Origin: Vibrio penaeicida
Lineage (GTDB): Bacteria; Pseudomonadota; Gammaproteobacteria; Enterobacterales; Vibrionaceae
Reading direction: 5' to 3'
DNA length: 64,000 bases
Assembly: GCF_002933855.1 (NCBI RefSeq)
Contig: NZ_BFAQ01000055.1
Span: forward strand, 34,196-98,195
The position numbers were made by a program, and so were the translations under genes. Below are positions 37,125-45,474 of the stretch, one piece after another (position 1 is the stretch's first letter; the number at the start of each line of letters is the position of its first letter). The notes beneath the pieces are model-generated. The model was given only the letters and a program-made list of their open reading frames with translations, made no database searches and was not told where the DNA came from.

Positions 37125-37418
37125 GGTCTGTTGACCTTTCGAGCTGATTTTTGCAGCAATTTGTGGGTTCTTTATACAAGGCAGCGCTTATTCGGTGTAG
37201 TCGCTCTACATCAATAAGCGGTAACGCAGTAGAAAGGAGCCACAAATGCTGCCCAAAGGGTTCGACTAGGCGTCCCCGGTCTATACCCTTTACTCTTTGT
37301 TGCAAGGTATTTGCTTAGAATTGCTTTTGTTCTTAAAGAATGGGCTAAAGACCTTGCGCCGCGATTAAAACACATAGAACTCGAACAAAATTTAACCGCG
37401 AAAGGTCAACAGACCCTA
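37122..37418. mobile_element. MITE copy 1 (297 bp) with terminal inverted repeats
   Basis: The ends TAGGGTCTGTTGACCTTTCG and CGAAAGGTCAACAGACCCTA are perfect 20-bp inverted repeats, each including a TA that fits a TA target duplication. The interior holds a second dyad (CTTATT..GTAG/CTAC..ATAAG, near 37187-37219). No transposase is encoded. A related 268-bp copy is at 41561 and a 53-bp derivative at 46717. Insertion at the end of the collagenase gene put the stop codon TAG inside the left terminal repeat. Confidence 0.85.
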
Positions 37419-37441
37419 ACAAACGCATGGTAAACAAACTT

Positions 37442-37474
37442 AAAGCCGAACCTCTGTGTTCGGCTTTATTTATT
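37442..37474 (+). terminator. Rho-independent terminator (probably original to the collagenase gene)
   Basis: AAAGCCGAA (37442-37450), loop CCTCTGTG, TTCGGCTTT (37459-37467) followed by a T-rich tract. It lies just beyond MITE copy 1, so the element was inserted between gene and terminator. Confidence 0.8.
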
Positions 37475-37566
37475 CGAGTTTTGTATCTAATGAATATTCA
37501 TTGATGCCAAAAGCGAGTCGATAACAAAAGTTGAACGATACGAAAAGTGAATCGATGCCAAAAACC

Positions 37567-37950
37567 TTACAACTCATTGAGCATTTTTTGAAAAGAAGGG
37601 CAAGTCAGGTGATCGTCTGCCGGGCAGTTAGCGACATGTAAAAGGCTCTCTTTAACGCATATCAGTTGTCGGATGGACTTTTCTATTTCAGACACTTTCT
37701 CAAGTAAAGCGTCACGATTGATATCCAAGTTACCGTCTTGATTAAACATTGCTTTTATCTCTTCGAGCGATAATCCTGCCTTTCTTCCCAAATGAATCAA
37801 AGCCAATTTTTGCAAAACACCTTCGGAATATTGCCGCCTTAAGCCATTTCGCCCAATGGAGTGAATCAGACCAATGCTTTCGTAATAACGGAGCGCCGAA
37901 GAATTCAAACCGCTTCGCTTTGCCACGACGCCGATATCGAGTGTTTTCAT
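37567..37950 (-). CDS. MerR-family transcriptional regulator
   Basis: The 127-residue protein has a MerR HTH-wing (MKTLDIGVVAKRSGLNSSALRYYESIGLI, 1-29), a dimer helix (about 75-105) and a C-terminal Cys pair in NCPADDHLTCPSFQKML that could bind a metal or act as a redox switch. It is divergent from a DUF2938 gene, and the shared gap has a classical MerR promoter. Confidence 0.87.
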   Translation of the reverse strand: MKTLDIGVVAKRSGLNSSALRYYESIGLIHSIGRNGLRRQYSEGVLQKLALIHLGRKAGLSLEEIKAMFNQDGNLDINRDALLEKVSEIEKSIRQLICVKESLLHVANCPADDHLTCPSFQKMLNEL

Positions 37951-37951
37951 C

Positions 37952-37982
37952 TTGACCTCAAGTTAACTTCAAGTAGTACATT
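37952..37982 (+). promoter_or_regulatory. MerR-type promoter/operator of the DUF2938 gene
   Basis: TTGACC (37952-37957) and TACATT (37977-37982) are separated by 19 bases. The spacer contains the dyad CTCAAGTTAACTTCAAG. A 19-bp spacer with a central dyad is diagnostic for MerR-family activation by DNA distortion. Confidence 0.8.
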
Positions 37983-38037
37983 TAAACATCGAAAACCCGC
38001 CAAATTCAAGGCGTTGAAAATAAGATAAGGAGAGGTC

Positions 38038-38523
38038 GTGGTGGAAACAGCAGTAAATGCAGTGGTCTTGGGCATCGGTGCCACATTGTTCATGGATATC
38101 TGCGCGTGGGTACAAAATCGGTTTTTCGGTGTGGCATCGCTGGATTATGCGTTAGTCGGTCGGTGGCTATTGGGGTTAAGAAAAGGGAAATACTTTCACA
38201 AACCCATATTCAAATCACCTAAAGCGCACGGAGAGATCGTCATAGGGTGGGGGGCGCATTACCTGATAGGCATTGTGTTTGCAGCTGCTTTGCTCCTTGC
38301 CTTTCCAGATTGGCTAAGATCACCAAGCTTAGTTGTCGCACTATCTGTGGGTGTAATCAGTGTTCTCGCCCCATTTCTTATTCTGCAACCTGCCTTTGGG
38401 TTGGGGATTGCAGCAGCGAAAACACCTAATCCAAGCGTGGTAAGGGCAAAGAGTATGCTCGCACATATCACTTACGGGGTAGGATTGTATTTGAGTGGAA
38501 TCTCAATAACCATATGGCTATAA
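38038..38523 (+). CDS. DUF2938-family membrane protein
   Basis: The 161-residue protein has four hydrophobic segments (about 5-25, 70-95, 100-122 and 140-160) and the charged stretch GKYFHKPIFKSPKAHGE between helices 1 and 2. It resembles the DUF2938 family (recalled). Start codons GTG at 38038 and 38041 both follow AAGGAGAGG. Control by the divergent MerR regulator is likely. The function is unknown. Confidence 0.72.
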   Translation: MVETAVNAVVLGIGATLFMDICAWVQNRFFGVASLDYALVGRWLLGLRKGKYFHKPIFKSPKAHGEIVIGWGAHYLIGIVFAAALLLAFPDWLRSPSLVVALSVGVISVLAPFLILQPAFGLGIAAAKTPNPSVVRAKSMLAHITYGVGLYLSGISITIWL

Positions 38524-38687
38524 GGTAAATAATAGGGGTTATCATCATTTGATATAAGAGATAAGAACTTTGCCTTGTCATTTTTAAACTTTAGTTGCAT
38601 ATTAATTGTTCAGTCTTCGGTGTTGGATAGGCTAGCAATACTAAGAAAAGAAGGTTTGACAAAGAACTAAAAGAAAAAGGAGAGGTT

Positions 38688-38954
38688 ATGAGTAACAACA
38701 GTTGGAATGATTTTGGGGTGCTTAAAAGCGTCTCAAAAGACGAAAAATTTGTTTGGGTATCTAATGAAGAAGGGTGCCAACTGAAAATGAGTATCGTCAG
38801 TTATAAAGAAAGTGCAGAGCGAGTGTATTCGAAGGCTCAAGAACTGGTTGGAAAAAGCGTTCGGGTACGCTCTAGCCAAGATATTTCGGACTTACGCGAT
38901 TTAGTATGGTTTAACAGCATTGATAACGGTTCTTATCTCTTGTCGACTCATTGA
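38688..38954 (+). CDS. Small hypothetical protein
   Basis: The 88-residue soluble protein starts at ATG after AAGGAGAGG and has a beta-rich pattern (GVLKSVSKDEKFVWVSNEEG, LVGKSVRVRSSQDIS) suggestive of a small OB/SH3-like fold. The family is not recognised. A terminator 43 bases after the stop makes it a single-gene transcript. Confidence 0.6.
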   Translation: MSNNSWNDFGVLKSVSKDEKFVWVSNEEGCQLKMSIVSYKESAERVYSKAQELVGKSVRVRSSQDISDLRDLVWFNSIDNGSYLLSTH

Positions 38955-38997
38955 GTTATCTTCGCTCCCTTTTTATTAGGGGCTATAGCCTCTAAAT

Positions 38998-39024
38998 AAC
39001 CGATCTTTTGATCGGTTTTTTTAT
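38998..39024 (+). terminator. Rho-independent terminator
   Basis: AACCGATC (38998-39005), loop TTTT, GATCGGTT (39010-39017) and a T run follow the small gene at 38688. Confidence 0.85.
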
Positions 39025-39183
39025 GTCTTCTAATTAAAGGCAATACTTGATGAGCCTAGCATCTTTAAGCTATTTGGGTATACTATGCCGCTAATTGAAA
39101 TTCATGTACCAGTTTGGCTGGCAAGCGAAGTATAGGCTTGCGTTTCAGCCATCAAAGGTTGTCTGATAAAGGACCTTGCTTCA

Positions 39184-40470
39184 ATGTCATTTTCTTCTCA
39201 AGGTTTCGCTCCTGAAGTAGCGAAAGTACTGACCGAAATCGGTTACGAAAAACTTACGCCAATCCAGCAAAAAGCCATCCCTATGGCGCGTAAAGGGCAC
39301 GATATTTTTGCCACTGCGCAAACGGGTACAGGTAAAACGGCGGCGTTCTCGTTACCAGTGATCCAACACTTATTGGATTCGGGCAAGCAGCCTTCGCGCC
39401 GTACTGCACGTGCTCTGATTTTGGCTCCGACTCGTGAATTGGTTGCACAAATTTCAGACAACATCAAAGCCTACACCAAATATACCTCTCTTAGTGTGGC
39501 AGCCGTTTACGGTGGCAATAAGATGTCATCTCAGGTTCGCCAATTAGAAAGTGGTGTGGATATTCTTGTTGCAACACCTGGTCGCTTGAGTGAACACATG
39601 CAAGAAGGCAACGTTTCAATAGCTAACCTTGAATTTCTTGTATTTGATGAAGCCGACCGAATCCTCGATATGGGCTTCATCAACGCGGTACGCGAAATCA
39701 TGATGGAAGTCGAAACAGCACCTCAGATCATGATGTTTTCTGCGACAACATCTAGCCAGCTTAACCAGCTTTCTGCGGACATTTTGCGCAAACCTAAACG
39801 TATTAGCGTTGACCATGAAAACTCGACAGCAGCGACTGTTGCCCATGTTGTTTATCCTGTAGACCAAGAGCGTAAAACCGAACTGCTTTCTGAACTGATT
39901 GGTCGTAAGAACTGGCAACAAGTTCTGGTGTTTGTGAACTACAAAGAAACGGCTAACGATATTGTTAAAGAGCTTAAATTAGATGGCATAAAAGCGGTAC
40001 TTTGCCATGGTGATAAAGCGCAAAGTGCTCGCCGACGCGCATTGGATGATTTTAAAGAAGGCAAAGCACGAGTGATGGTTGCAACAGACGTTGCTGCTCG
40101 TGGTTTAGACATTGAAAGTCTGCCTCACGTAATCAACTACGACATGCCTTTCCTTGCGGAAGACTACGTTCACCGTATTGGCCGCACGGGTCGTGCAGGT
40201 AAACAAGGTCATGCGGTTTCATTTGTTAGCCGCGAAGAAGAACTGACGTTGGTTCAAGTAGAAAACCTTATCCAACAACGTATTCGCCGCGTAGAGCAGC
40301 CTGGGTATGAGCCAAAACGCCGTGAAGCTTATGTTGAAAAGCTCAACAGCAAAGATGCGTTTAAGAAACGTCGTGGTCGCACCAATAACCCAGACGCACC
40401 GAAAGATCAGGCTTCTGCTGAACGCAGACTCTCTATGATGAACCGAATTAAAGCGCGTCGCGGTAAATAG
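39184..40470 (+). CDS. rhlE: DEAD-box RNA helicase, RhlE type (copy 2)
   Basis: The 428-residue helicase has motif I AQTGTGKT near 45, DEAD near 155, SAT near 193 and HRIGRTGRAG near 331. The basic C-terminal tail is KKRRGRTNNPDAPKDQASAERRLSMMNRIKARRGK. It aligns along its whole length with the helicase at 797 (MSF..GF/GL.., VLVF..KELKLDGIKA). Vibrios commonly hold several RhlE paralogues. The ~180-base leader between the upstream terminator and the ATG is long, as in cold-induced helicase genes. Confidence 0.88.
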   Translation: MSFSSQGFAPEVAKVLTEIGYEKLTPIQQKAIPMARKGHDIFATAQTGTGKTAAFSLPVIQHLLDSGKQPSRRTARALILAPTRELVAQISDNIKAYTKYTSLSVAAVYGGNKMSSQVRQLESGVDILVATPGRLSEHMQEGNVSIANLEFLVFDEADRILDMGFINAVREIMMEVETAPQIMMFSATTSSQLNQLSADILRKPKRISVDHENSTAATVAHVVYPVDQERKTELLSELIGRKNWQQVLVFVNYKETANDIVKELKLDGIKAVLCHGDKAQSARRRALDDFKEGKARVMVATDVAARGLDIESLPHVINYDMPFLAEDYVHRIGRTGRAGKQGHAVSFVSREEELTLVQVENLIQQRIRRVEQPGYEPKRREAYVEKLNSKDAFKKRRGRTNNPDAPKDQASAERRLSMMNRIKARRGK

Positions 40471-40501
40471 TCACCATTTAGACTAGATAACGTAAGAACA
40501 T

Positions 40502-40531
40502 AAAAAGAGCATCCATTTGGATGCTCTTTTA
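40502..40531. terminator. Bidirectional rho-independent terminator
   Basis: A perfect 12-bp stem (AAAAGAGCATCC with GGATGCTCTTTT), loop ATTT, lies between the helicase gene and the convergent esterase-like gene. Confidence 0.88.
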
Positions 40532-40581
40532 GGTTGTATTCTTGAAAGCGTTTGGAATAACGTTTTTATTGCTTCGTAGCG

Positions 40582-41550
40582 CTACTGAGTAAGGCGGAAT
40601 TTGAAAAACTCGCTGGTTCCATCATCGTTATCACTGGCAAGAACGCCTTTGATTGCTTGCGAACCGTCTTGGGTAACGGATACCGATTCAACCTTAGTGA
40701 TAACTTGCTTACCTTTAATTGAGACGGGTTTGGCTACGTTAGTAAGATTGAGTTCTTTACCAGACTCAAGTTGAGAAACGGGGAATGATCCGACAAAGCT
40801 GCCAAGGATTTCACCATCATTATAAGCGTCGCCTGTTGCCTCAACTGAAGCTGTAAACACCAATCGTTTCGCTTGTTTCCAATAGGTCGCACCAGAAAGA
40901 CCCGCTTCAAATCCACCTACTTCTGGCAACGTGATTTTATTGGTACCTAAGTTAGCGATCGTGTCTGTTTTACCCGTGAGGTAATCTTCAAACTGCTGCA
41001 TAGGGGCAGTGAATATCACGTTTGAGCCACCATTTCCGCGATTAAGAATGAAAACGGTTCCTTCTGAAGCTGCCAAGCCTTCAATATTTAACTCTTCTAC
41101 ACCGTATTCGCGGCTTGCTCGGTAAAGTTGTTCGTATAAAGGAATGAGTGAACGTTCGATACGGATCTGCTTATCTTGGCTAACCACAAATGCCCACTCA
41201 CGAATGCCGGATTTACTTCCAGAGCCAAGCATAACGAATGAAGGCTTTCCGTTGATGCTTAACAACTCCATCGCTTCAAAGTCGGGTTTTACTTTCTTAA
41301 GAATTCGCCCGCTTTTTTCTACTGGATAGTGTTTGATGAGGTCTTTATCTGCGATTCGAAAGTTCAAACCAATCTTGTATAGCCATGGAGAATCGTCACC
41401 TACGGCATAAACCATATCTTCGGTGTAAACAATTCCAGAGGCGGACGGAAAGGCAGTGTTTAGTTTTGGTGTCGTAACGGTTAAATCTGCTGAGGAAGCG
41501 GAAAATGGTAATCCAATAGCGAGAGCCGTAAATAAAATTCCTTTTTTCAC
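40582..41550 (-). CDS. Exported phytase-like esterase-family protein (paralogue A)
   Basis: The 322-residue protein has a signal peptide (MKKGILFTALAIGLPFSASSA) and a beta-propeller-like body: TAFPSASGIVYTEDMVYAVGDDSPWLY near 33-59, KVKPDFEAMELL near 88, ELNIEGLAASEGTVFILNRGNGGSN near 152-176, and SGATYW. The pattern resembles the 'esterase-like activity of phytase' proteins (recalled). The start codon is GTG at 41548-41550, only 10 bases from the end of MITE copy 2, so its native promoter has been displaced. A close paralogue lies just upstream at 42174-43148. Confidence 0.6.
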   Translation of the reverse strand: MKKGILFTALAIGLPFSASSADLTVTTPKLNTAFPSASGIVYTEDMVYAVGDDSPWLYKIGLNFRIADKDLIKHYPVEKSGRILKKVKPDFEAMELLSINGKPSFVMLGSGSKSGIREWAFVVSQDKQIRIERSLIPLYEQLYRASREYGVEELNIEGLAASEGTVFILNRGNGGSNVIFTAPMQQFEDYLTGKTDTIANLGTNKITLPEVGGFEAGLSGATYWKQAKRLVFTASVEATGDAYNDGEILGSFVGSFPVSQLESGKELNLTNVAKPVSIKGKQVITKVESVSVTQDGSQAIKGVLASDNDDGTSEFFKFRLTQ

Positions 41551-41560
41551 TGATAGTCCT

Positions 41561-41828
41561 TAGGGTCTGATGACCTTTCGAGATGATTTTTGCAGAGATT
41601 TGTGCGCTATTTATGCAAAGCAGAGCTTATTCGGTGTAGTCGCTCTACATCAATAGGCGATAACGCAGTAGAAATAGCACACAAATACTGCCCAAAGGGT
41701 TCGTTTCAATGCGCTTTACTGTTTGTTACAAGGTATTTACGTAGAGTGACTAGGCTGCATACCTTGAGCCGCGATTAAAACGCATTGAACACGAACAAAA
41801 TTTAACCGCGCAAGGTCATCAGACCCTA
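41561..41828. mobile_element. MITE copy 2 (268 bp)
   Basis: Its ends TAGGGTCTGATGACCTTTCG and GCAAGGTCATCAGACCCTA match the terminal repeats of the copy at 37122, and the central block (TTATTCGGTGTAGTCGCTCT..) is nearly identical. It is about 29 bp shorter than copy 1 and has no ORF of note. It sits between two paralogous genes and only 10 bases upstream of the first one's start codon. The next 345 bases (41829-42173) hold no gene. Confidence 0.85.
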
Positions 41829-42173
41829 ATGTGTTGCGATGCATATCTCGAAAATTAGCACTTACCAACAATATGAACCAGATGTTCATTCCAAAAAATG
41901 AGACGGTCGGACGGAAATATGAGTGAAATCACAATCATGGTGACGTTTTATGATTTCATACATTCGGCATGCATGGTCTTCATTTAATCGATATCCAAAA
42001 ATAAATGAGCTATATATTAAAATATTTGAACTAACTTTGAGATAGGAAACTCAATAGAAGAAGCTAGGGGTAAAAAGGAGAGACAATTACGCTGCCATAC
42101 TTCTACAACCCATGCCTATTTCGATAGCGAGAACTGGCTGAGGTTTTAAATATGGCAGCGAATGGGTTAAGTT

Positions 42174-43148
42174 CTACTTGTGTAAGCTAAACGAGAAAAA
42201 CTCGCTTGTACCGTCATCGTTATCGCTGGCTAATGCGCCTTCAATGGACTCTGGGGTACTGACTTTTATCGAAACGGATTCAACCTTGGTAATAACCGGC
42301 TTGCCATTCTTGTCGATGGATTGAGCGTATGGGCTAAGATCCAATGTCTTTGTTTCGCTGAGTTGTCCTACTTCAAAATGACCGACAAAGCTTCCTAAGA
42401 TCTCTCCATCGTTGTAGGCATCTCCTGTTGCTTCTACCGAAGCAGTAAATACCAAGCTATCCGTTTCTTCCCAATATGTGCCACCAGAAAGACCCGCTTC
42501 AAACCCTTGAACGTTAGGAAGCGAAACGTGATACGTACGTAAAGAATTTACTTTGTCTTGCTTACCTAAAAGGTAGTCTTCAAACTCAGCTGCCGTTAAG
42601 GAAAAGATAATGTTTGAACCGCCATTTCCACGGTTGAAGATGTAAACCGTGTCTTCGGAAATAGCCAACCCTTCGATGTTTAGTTCTTGTTTGCCACTGA
42701 ATTTACTTGCACGGTATAACTGCTCATAAAGCGCGACCAGCGAACGCTCAATTTTTACGCCTTTATCTTTGCTGATGATGTATGCCCATTCGCGAATGTC
42801 TTGTTTGCTTCCCGAGCCGAGAAGAACCAAAGCACGGCGACCGTTTACGGTGAACGACTCCATGGCTTCAAAGTCTGGTTTTACTTTTTTAAGAATTCGA
42901 CCATTGTCGCCAACAGGGTAATGCTTAATCAGGTCTTGGCTAAGGATATTGAAATCCAAGTCCATGTTGTAAAGCCAAGGCGAGTCATCACCAACTGCAT
43001 ACAATGTCGTCCCGTCTATCACCACACCGGAAGCAGAAGGGAAGGTGGTATTTAAAAGAGGCTCAGATACAGAAAGGCTGGTTGCCTGAGCAGAAAACGC
43101 CAACGCACTGCTAATGGTAATTGCTAAAGCTGATGCTTTTTTAAACAT
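42174..43148 (-). CDS. Exported phytase-like esterase-family protein (paralogue B)
   Basis: The 324-residue protein has a signal peptide (about 1-22, SALAFSAQA) and the same domain as the gene at 40582: TTFPSASGVVIDGTTLYAVGDDSPWLY, DLIKHYPVGDNGRILKKVKPDFEAME, NIEGLAISEDTVYIFNRGNGGSN and ASDNDDGTSEFF at the end. The two clearly arose by tandem duplication. This copy keeps an ATG start with AGGAA and about 250 bases of upstream sequence, so it may be the better expressed one. Confidence 0.62.
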   Translation of the reverse strand: MFKKASALAITISSALAFSAQATSLSVSEPLLNTTFPSASGVVIDGTTLYAVGDDSPWLYNMDLDFNILSQDLIKHYPVGDNGRILKKVKPDFEAMESFTVNGRRALVLLGSGSKQDIREWAYIISKDKGVKIERSLVALYEQLYRASKFSGKQELNIEGLAISEDTVYIFNRGNGGSNIIFSLTAAEFEDYLLGKQDKVNSLRTYHVSLPNVQGFEAGLSGGTYWEETDSLVFTASVEATGDAYNDGEILGSFVGHFEVGQLSETKTLDLSPYAQSIDKNGKPVITKVESVSIKVSTPESIEGALASDNDDGTSEFFSFSLHK

Positions 43149-43403
43149 GGAAAAATTCCTTTAAAACTATTGAGTTACGATGGCTGGAATCTATCACTCA
43201 CGTTTTATATCCACTAGTTGAATATCGCTTTATCGATAGGAAAGTTTATTATTTTGGGGCTGACCTCACGTCTATAAATTTCGCGATTGAGCGAAATCTC
43301 ATTTGGTTCCGAAAATGGCTAGTTTGCGTTTCAAAATTGAGTAGACTGGATAACATCAGCTTCACATATAAAATCAGAGTTTTCAGCTAAGGATGCGACG
43401 CCA

Positions 43404-44786
43404 ATGAATAATCAGCCACTTTCAATTGAGGAATGTCAGCGAGCGAGAATGGCACGAGATCAGCGGTTTGATGGTCGTTTCTATGTAGCCGTAAAAACAA
43501 CTGGCATTTTTTGCCGTCCTATATGCCCTGCAAATTTACCGCAGGAAAAGAATGTGACTTACTATTTCGACCAAGCACAAGCTTTGCAGGCTGGGTTTCG
43601 TCCGTGCTTGCGTTGTCGGCCAGACAGTGCACCCAGCTCTTGGGCTTGGAAAGGGGCAGAAACGTCCTTTCAACGTGCGATTAAATTGATAGAGCAAGGG
43701 GCTCTGCAATCCGGTGGTATTTCCGATTTGTCTGATCGTTTAGGTATATCTGATCGCTACCTAAGAAAACTCTTTGATAAGTACCTCGGCATGTCTCCCA
43801 AGCAATACGCCCAATATCACAAGCTGATGTTCGCAAAACAGCTTTTGCATGAAAGTTCAATAAGCATTAGTGACATTGCGTTTGCCAGTGGTTTCAATAG
43901 TGTGAGGCGGTTCAATGATGCATTTAAAAGCATGTTAAAGTTGACGCCCACCCAAGTAAGAAAATCTGAGGGGGATGCATCGAAAACCAATCATGTGCGT
44001 TTAGGCTTCAAATCGCCTTTGCATTGGCAGCACATGTTGGGTTTTTATCGGATGCGAGCCATTGAAGGCGTCGAAACCATTGGAGATGATTTTTACGAGC
44101 GGCATTTTAGTTTAAATGGATCAAAAGGCTGGTTTCGGGCTTCCGTGATTTCTAAGCAGCACATGCAGGTTGAATTTGAACTTGATGATATTACCCAATT
44201 GAAAGCATTGGTGGTCAAGTTACGTCGAATGTTTGATCTTGATGTGAGCATTACCGAAGTTGAGCACCACCTAACAGCGATAGCGCCAGATCTAATCCGA
44301 GAAAGTGGGATCAGAATCCCCGGTGTTTGGAGCCCTTGGGAAGCAGGGGTAAGAGCCATCTTAGGGCAGCAAGTATCGGTTAAAGCGGCGATAGGTCAGC
44401 TTAATTTATTAACGGAAAAACTGAATTTGGAAGGCAATTCAAAAGACAGTTCGGGTATCCGATATTTCCCCACGCCAGAGCAAGTGGCGAATGCGGATTT
44501 AACCTTTCTTAGAATGCCCAACAGCCGAAAAGAGACGCTGGCTCGATTTGCAGATTATTGTTTGAACAATCCCGATGCCGATCCATCTGAATGGATAGAA
44601 ATAAAAGGGGTTGGACCGTGGACCATTAATTACGCTCAGCTTCGTGGTCAGTCCATAGCCAATTGCTTTTTAAGTGGCGATCTCGTCGTTAAGAAGGCGA
44701 TGGTCCACTATCCAGAAATGTCACCTGAAAATGTTGCTCCTTGGGGCAGTTACGCCACCTTACACTGTTGGAATTTACCGCTATGA
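43404..44786 (+). CDS. Ada-AlkA fusion: alkylation sensor/activator with 3-methyladenine glycosylase
   Basis: The 460-residue protein joins three units. An Ada methyl-phosphotriester zinc domain (about 10-80) has Cys ligands in IFCRPICPANLP and RPCLRCRPD. An AraC-type HTH (about 95-185) follows. A C-terminal AlkA N-domain and HhH glycosylase (about 195-440) has GVWSPWEAGVRAILGQQVS and WIEIKGVGPWTINYAQLRG; the catalytic Asp is expected just after the HhH and reads SGDLV here. It would sense methylated DNA, activate the operon and excise alkylated bases. The stop overlaps the ogt start. Confidence 0.9.
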   Translation: MNNQPLSIEECQRARMARDQRFDGRFYVAVKTTGIFCRPICPANLPQEKNVTYYFDQAQALQAGFRPCLRCRPDSAPSSWAWKGAETSFQRAIKLIEQGALQSGGISDLSDRLGISDRYLRKLFDKYLGMSPKQYAQYHKLMFAKQLLHESSISISDIAFASGFNSVRRFNDAFKSMLKLTPTQVRKSEGDASKTNHVRLGFKSPLHWQHMLGFYRMRAIEGVETIGDDFYERHFSLNGSKGWFRASVISKQHMQVEFELDDITQLKALVVKLRRMFDLDVSITEVEHHLTAIAPDLIRESGIRIPGVWSPWEAGVRAILGQQVSVKAAIGQLNLLTEKLNLEGNSKDSSGIRYFPTPEQVANADLTFLRMPNSRKETLARFADYCLNNPDADPSEWIEIKGVGPWTINYAQLRGQSIANCFLSGDLVVKKAMVHYPEMSPENVAPWGSYATLHCWNLPL

Positions 44787-45271
44787 AAAATTTATCTGAA
44801 AACGTTTATACCATTTTGTCCAGTAAACTGGGGGATGTCACGATCCAAGCGAACGACGACGGTTTGTTAGGCATTTGGTTTGAAACGTATACGACAAAAC
44901 CAAATGAACTTGGACGTGAAGATTGCAAGCACAATGTATTAGCCCAAGCTTGTAAGCAGCTTACGGAATATTTCGAAGGAAGCCGAAAAACCTTTGATGT
45001 ACCACTTGCAGCAAAAGGCACCGATTTCCAAAAGCAGGTGTGGCAGACATTAACGCAAATTCCCTTCGGAGAAACATGGAGTTATCAAGATCTCGCAAAC
45101 ACCATTGGTAACCCGAAAGCGGTTCGAGCAGTTGGGCTTGCCAATGGAAAAAATCCTATATCAGTGATTGTGCCGTGCCACCGTGTGATAGGGAAAAGCG
45201 GTAAGTTAACTGGATACGCTGGTGGCTTAGAGCGCAAAGAAGCGTTATTGAAGTTAGAGGGGATTCTTTAG
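44783..45271 (+). CDS. ogt: Methylated-DNA-protein-cysteine methyltransferase
   Basis: The 162-residue protein has the active-site motif VIVPCHRVIGKSGKLTGYAGGLERKEALL near 124-152 (acceptor Cys in PCHRV) and the DNA-binding helix WSYQDLANTIGNPKAVRAVG near 92-111. It removes methyl groups from O6-methylguanine by a suicide transfer. The ATG at 44783 overlaps the TGA of the Ada-AlkA gene (ATGA), so the pair is coupled and jointly forms an adaptive response module. A longer frame from 44741 is rejected. Confidence 0.92.
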   Translation: MKNLSENVYTILSSKLGDVTIQANDDGLLGIWFETYTTKPNELGREDCKHNVLAQACKQLTEYFEGSRKTFDVPLAAKGTDFQKQVWQTLTQIPFGETWSYQDLANTIGNPKAVRAVGLANGKNPISVIVPCHRVIGKSGKLTGYAGGLERKEALLKLEGIL

Positions 45272-45474
45272 ACGGCTGAGTAAAGAATAGTATGAATTGT
45301 AATGTAAATTCAGATTCAAAAATGTCGTCATTGAATTGATTTATGACCTATAAACAAAGCGGCACTTAACCCTGATGAAGGTAAATATTCGATCAAATTT
45401 CGCTGAACCTAGTACCCGGAGTTCGTTTGGGTATATGCTAAAGCATGAGCGAGAAATAATTTATTGGGATAGGG

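Noticed and set aside
37003..37305. Possible transposase fragment inside MITE copy 1
   Set aside because: The minus-strand frame runs from the collagenase gene into the element, has no DDE-type motifs, and is not kept in copy 2.
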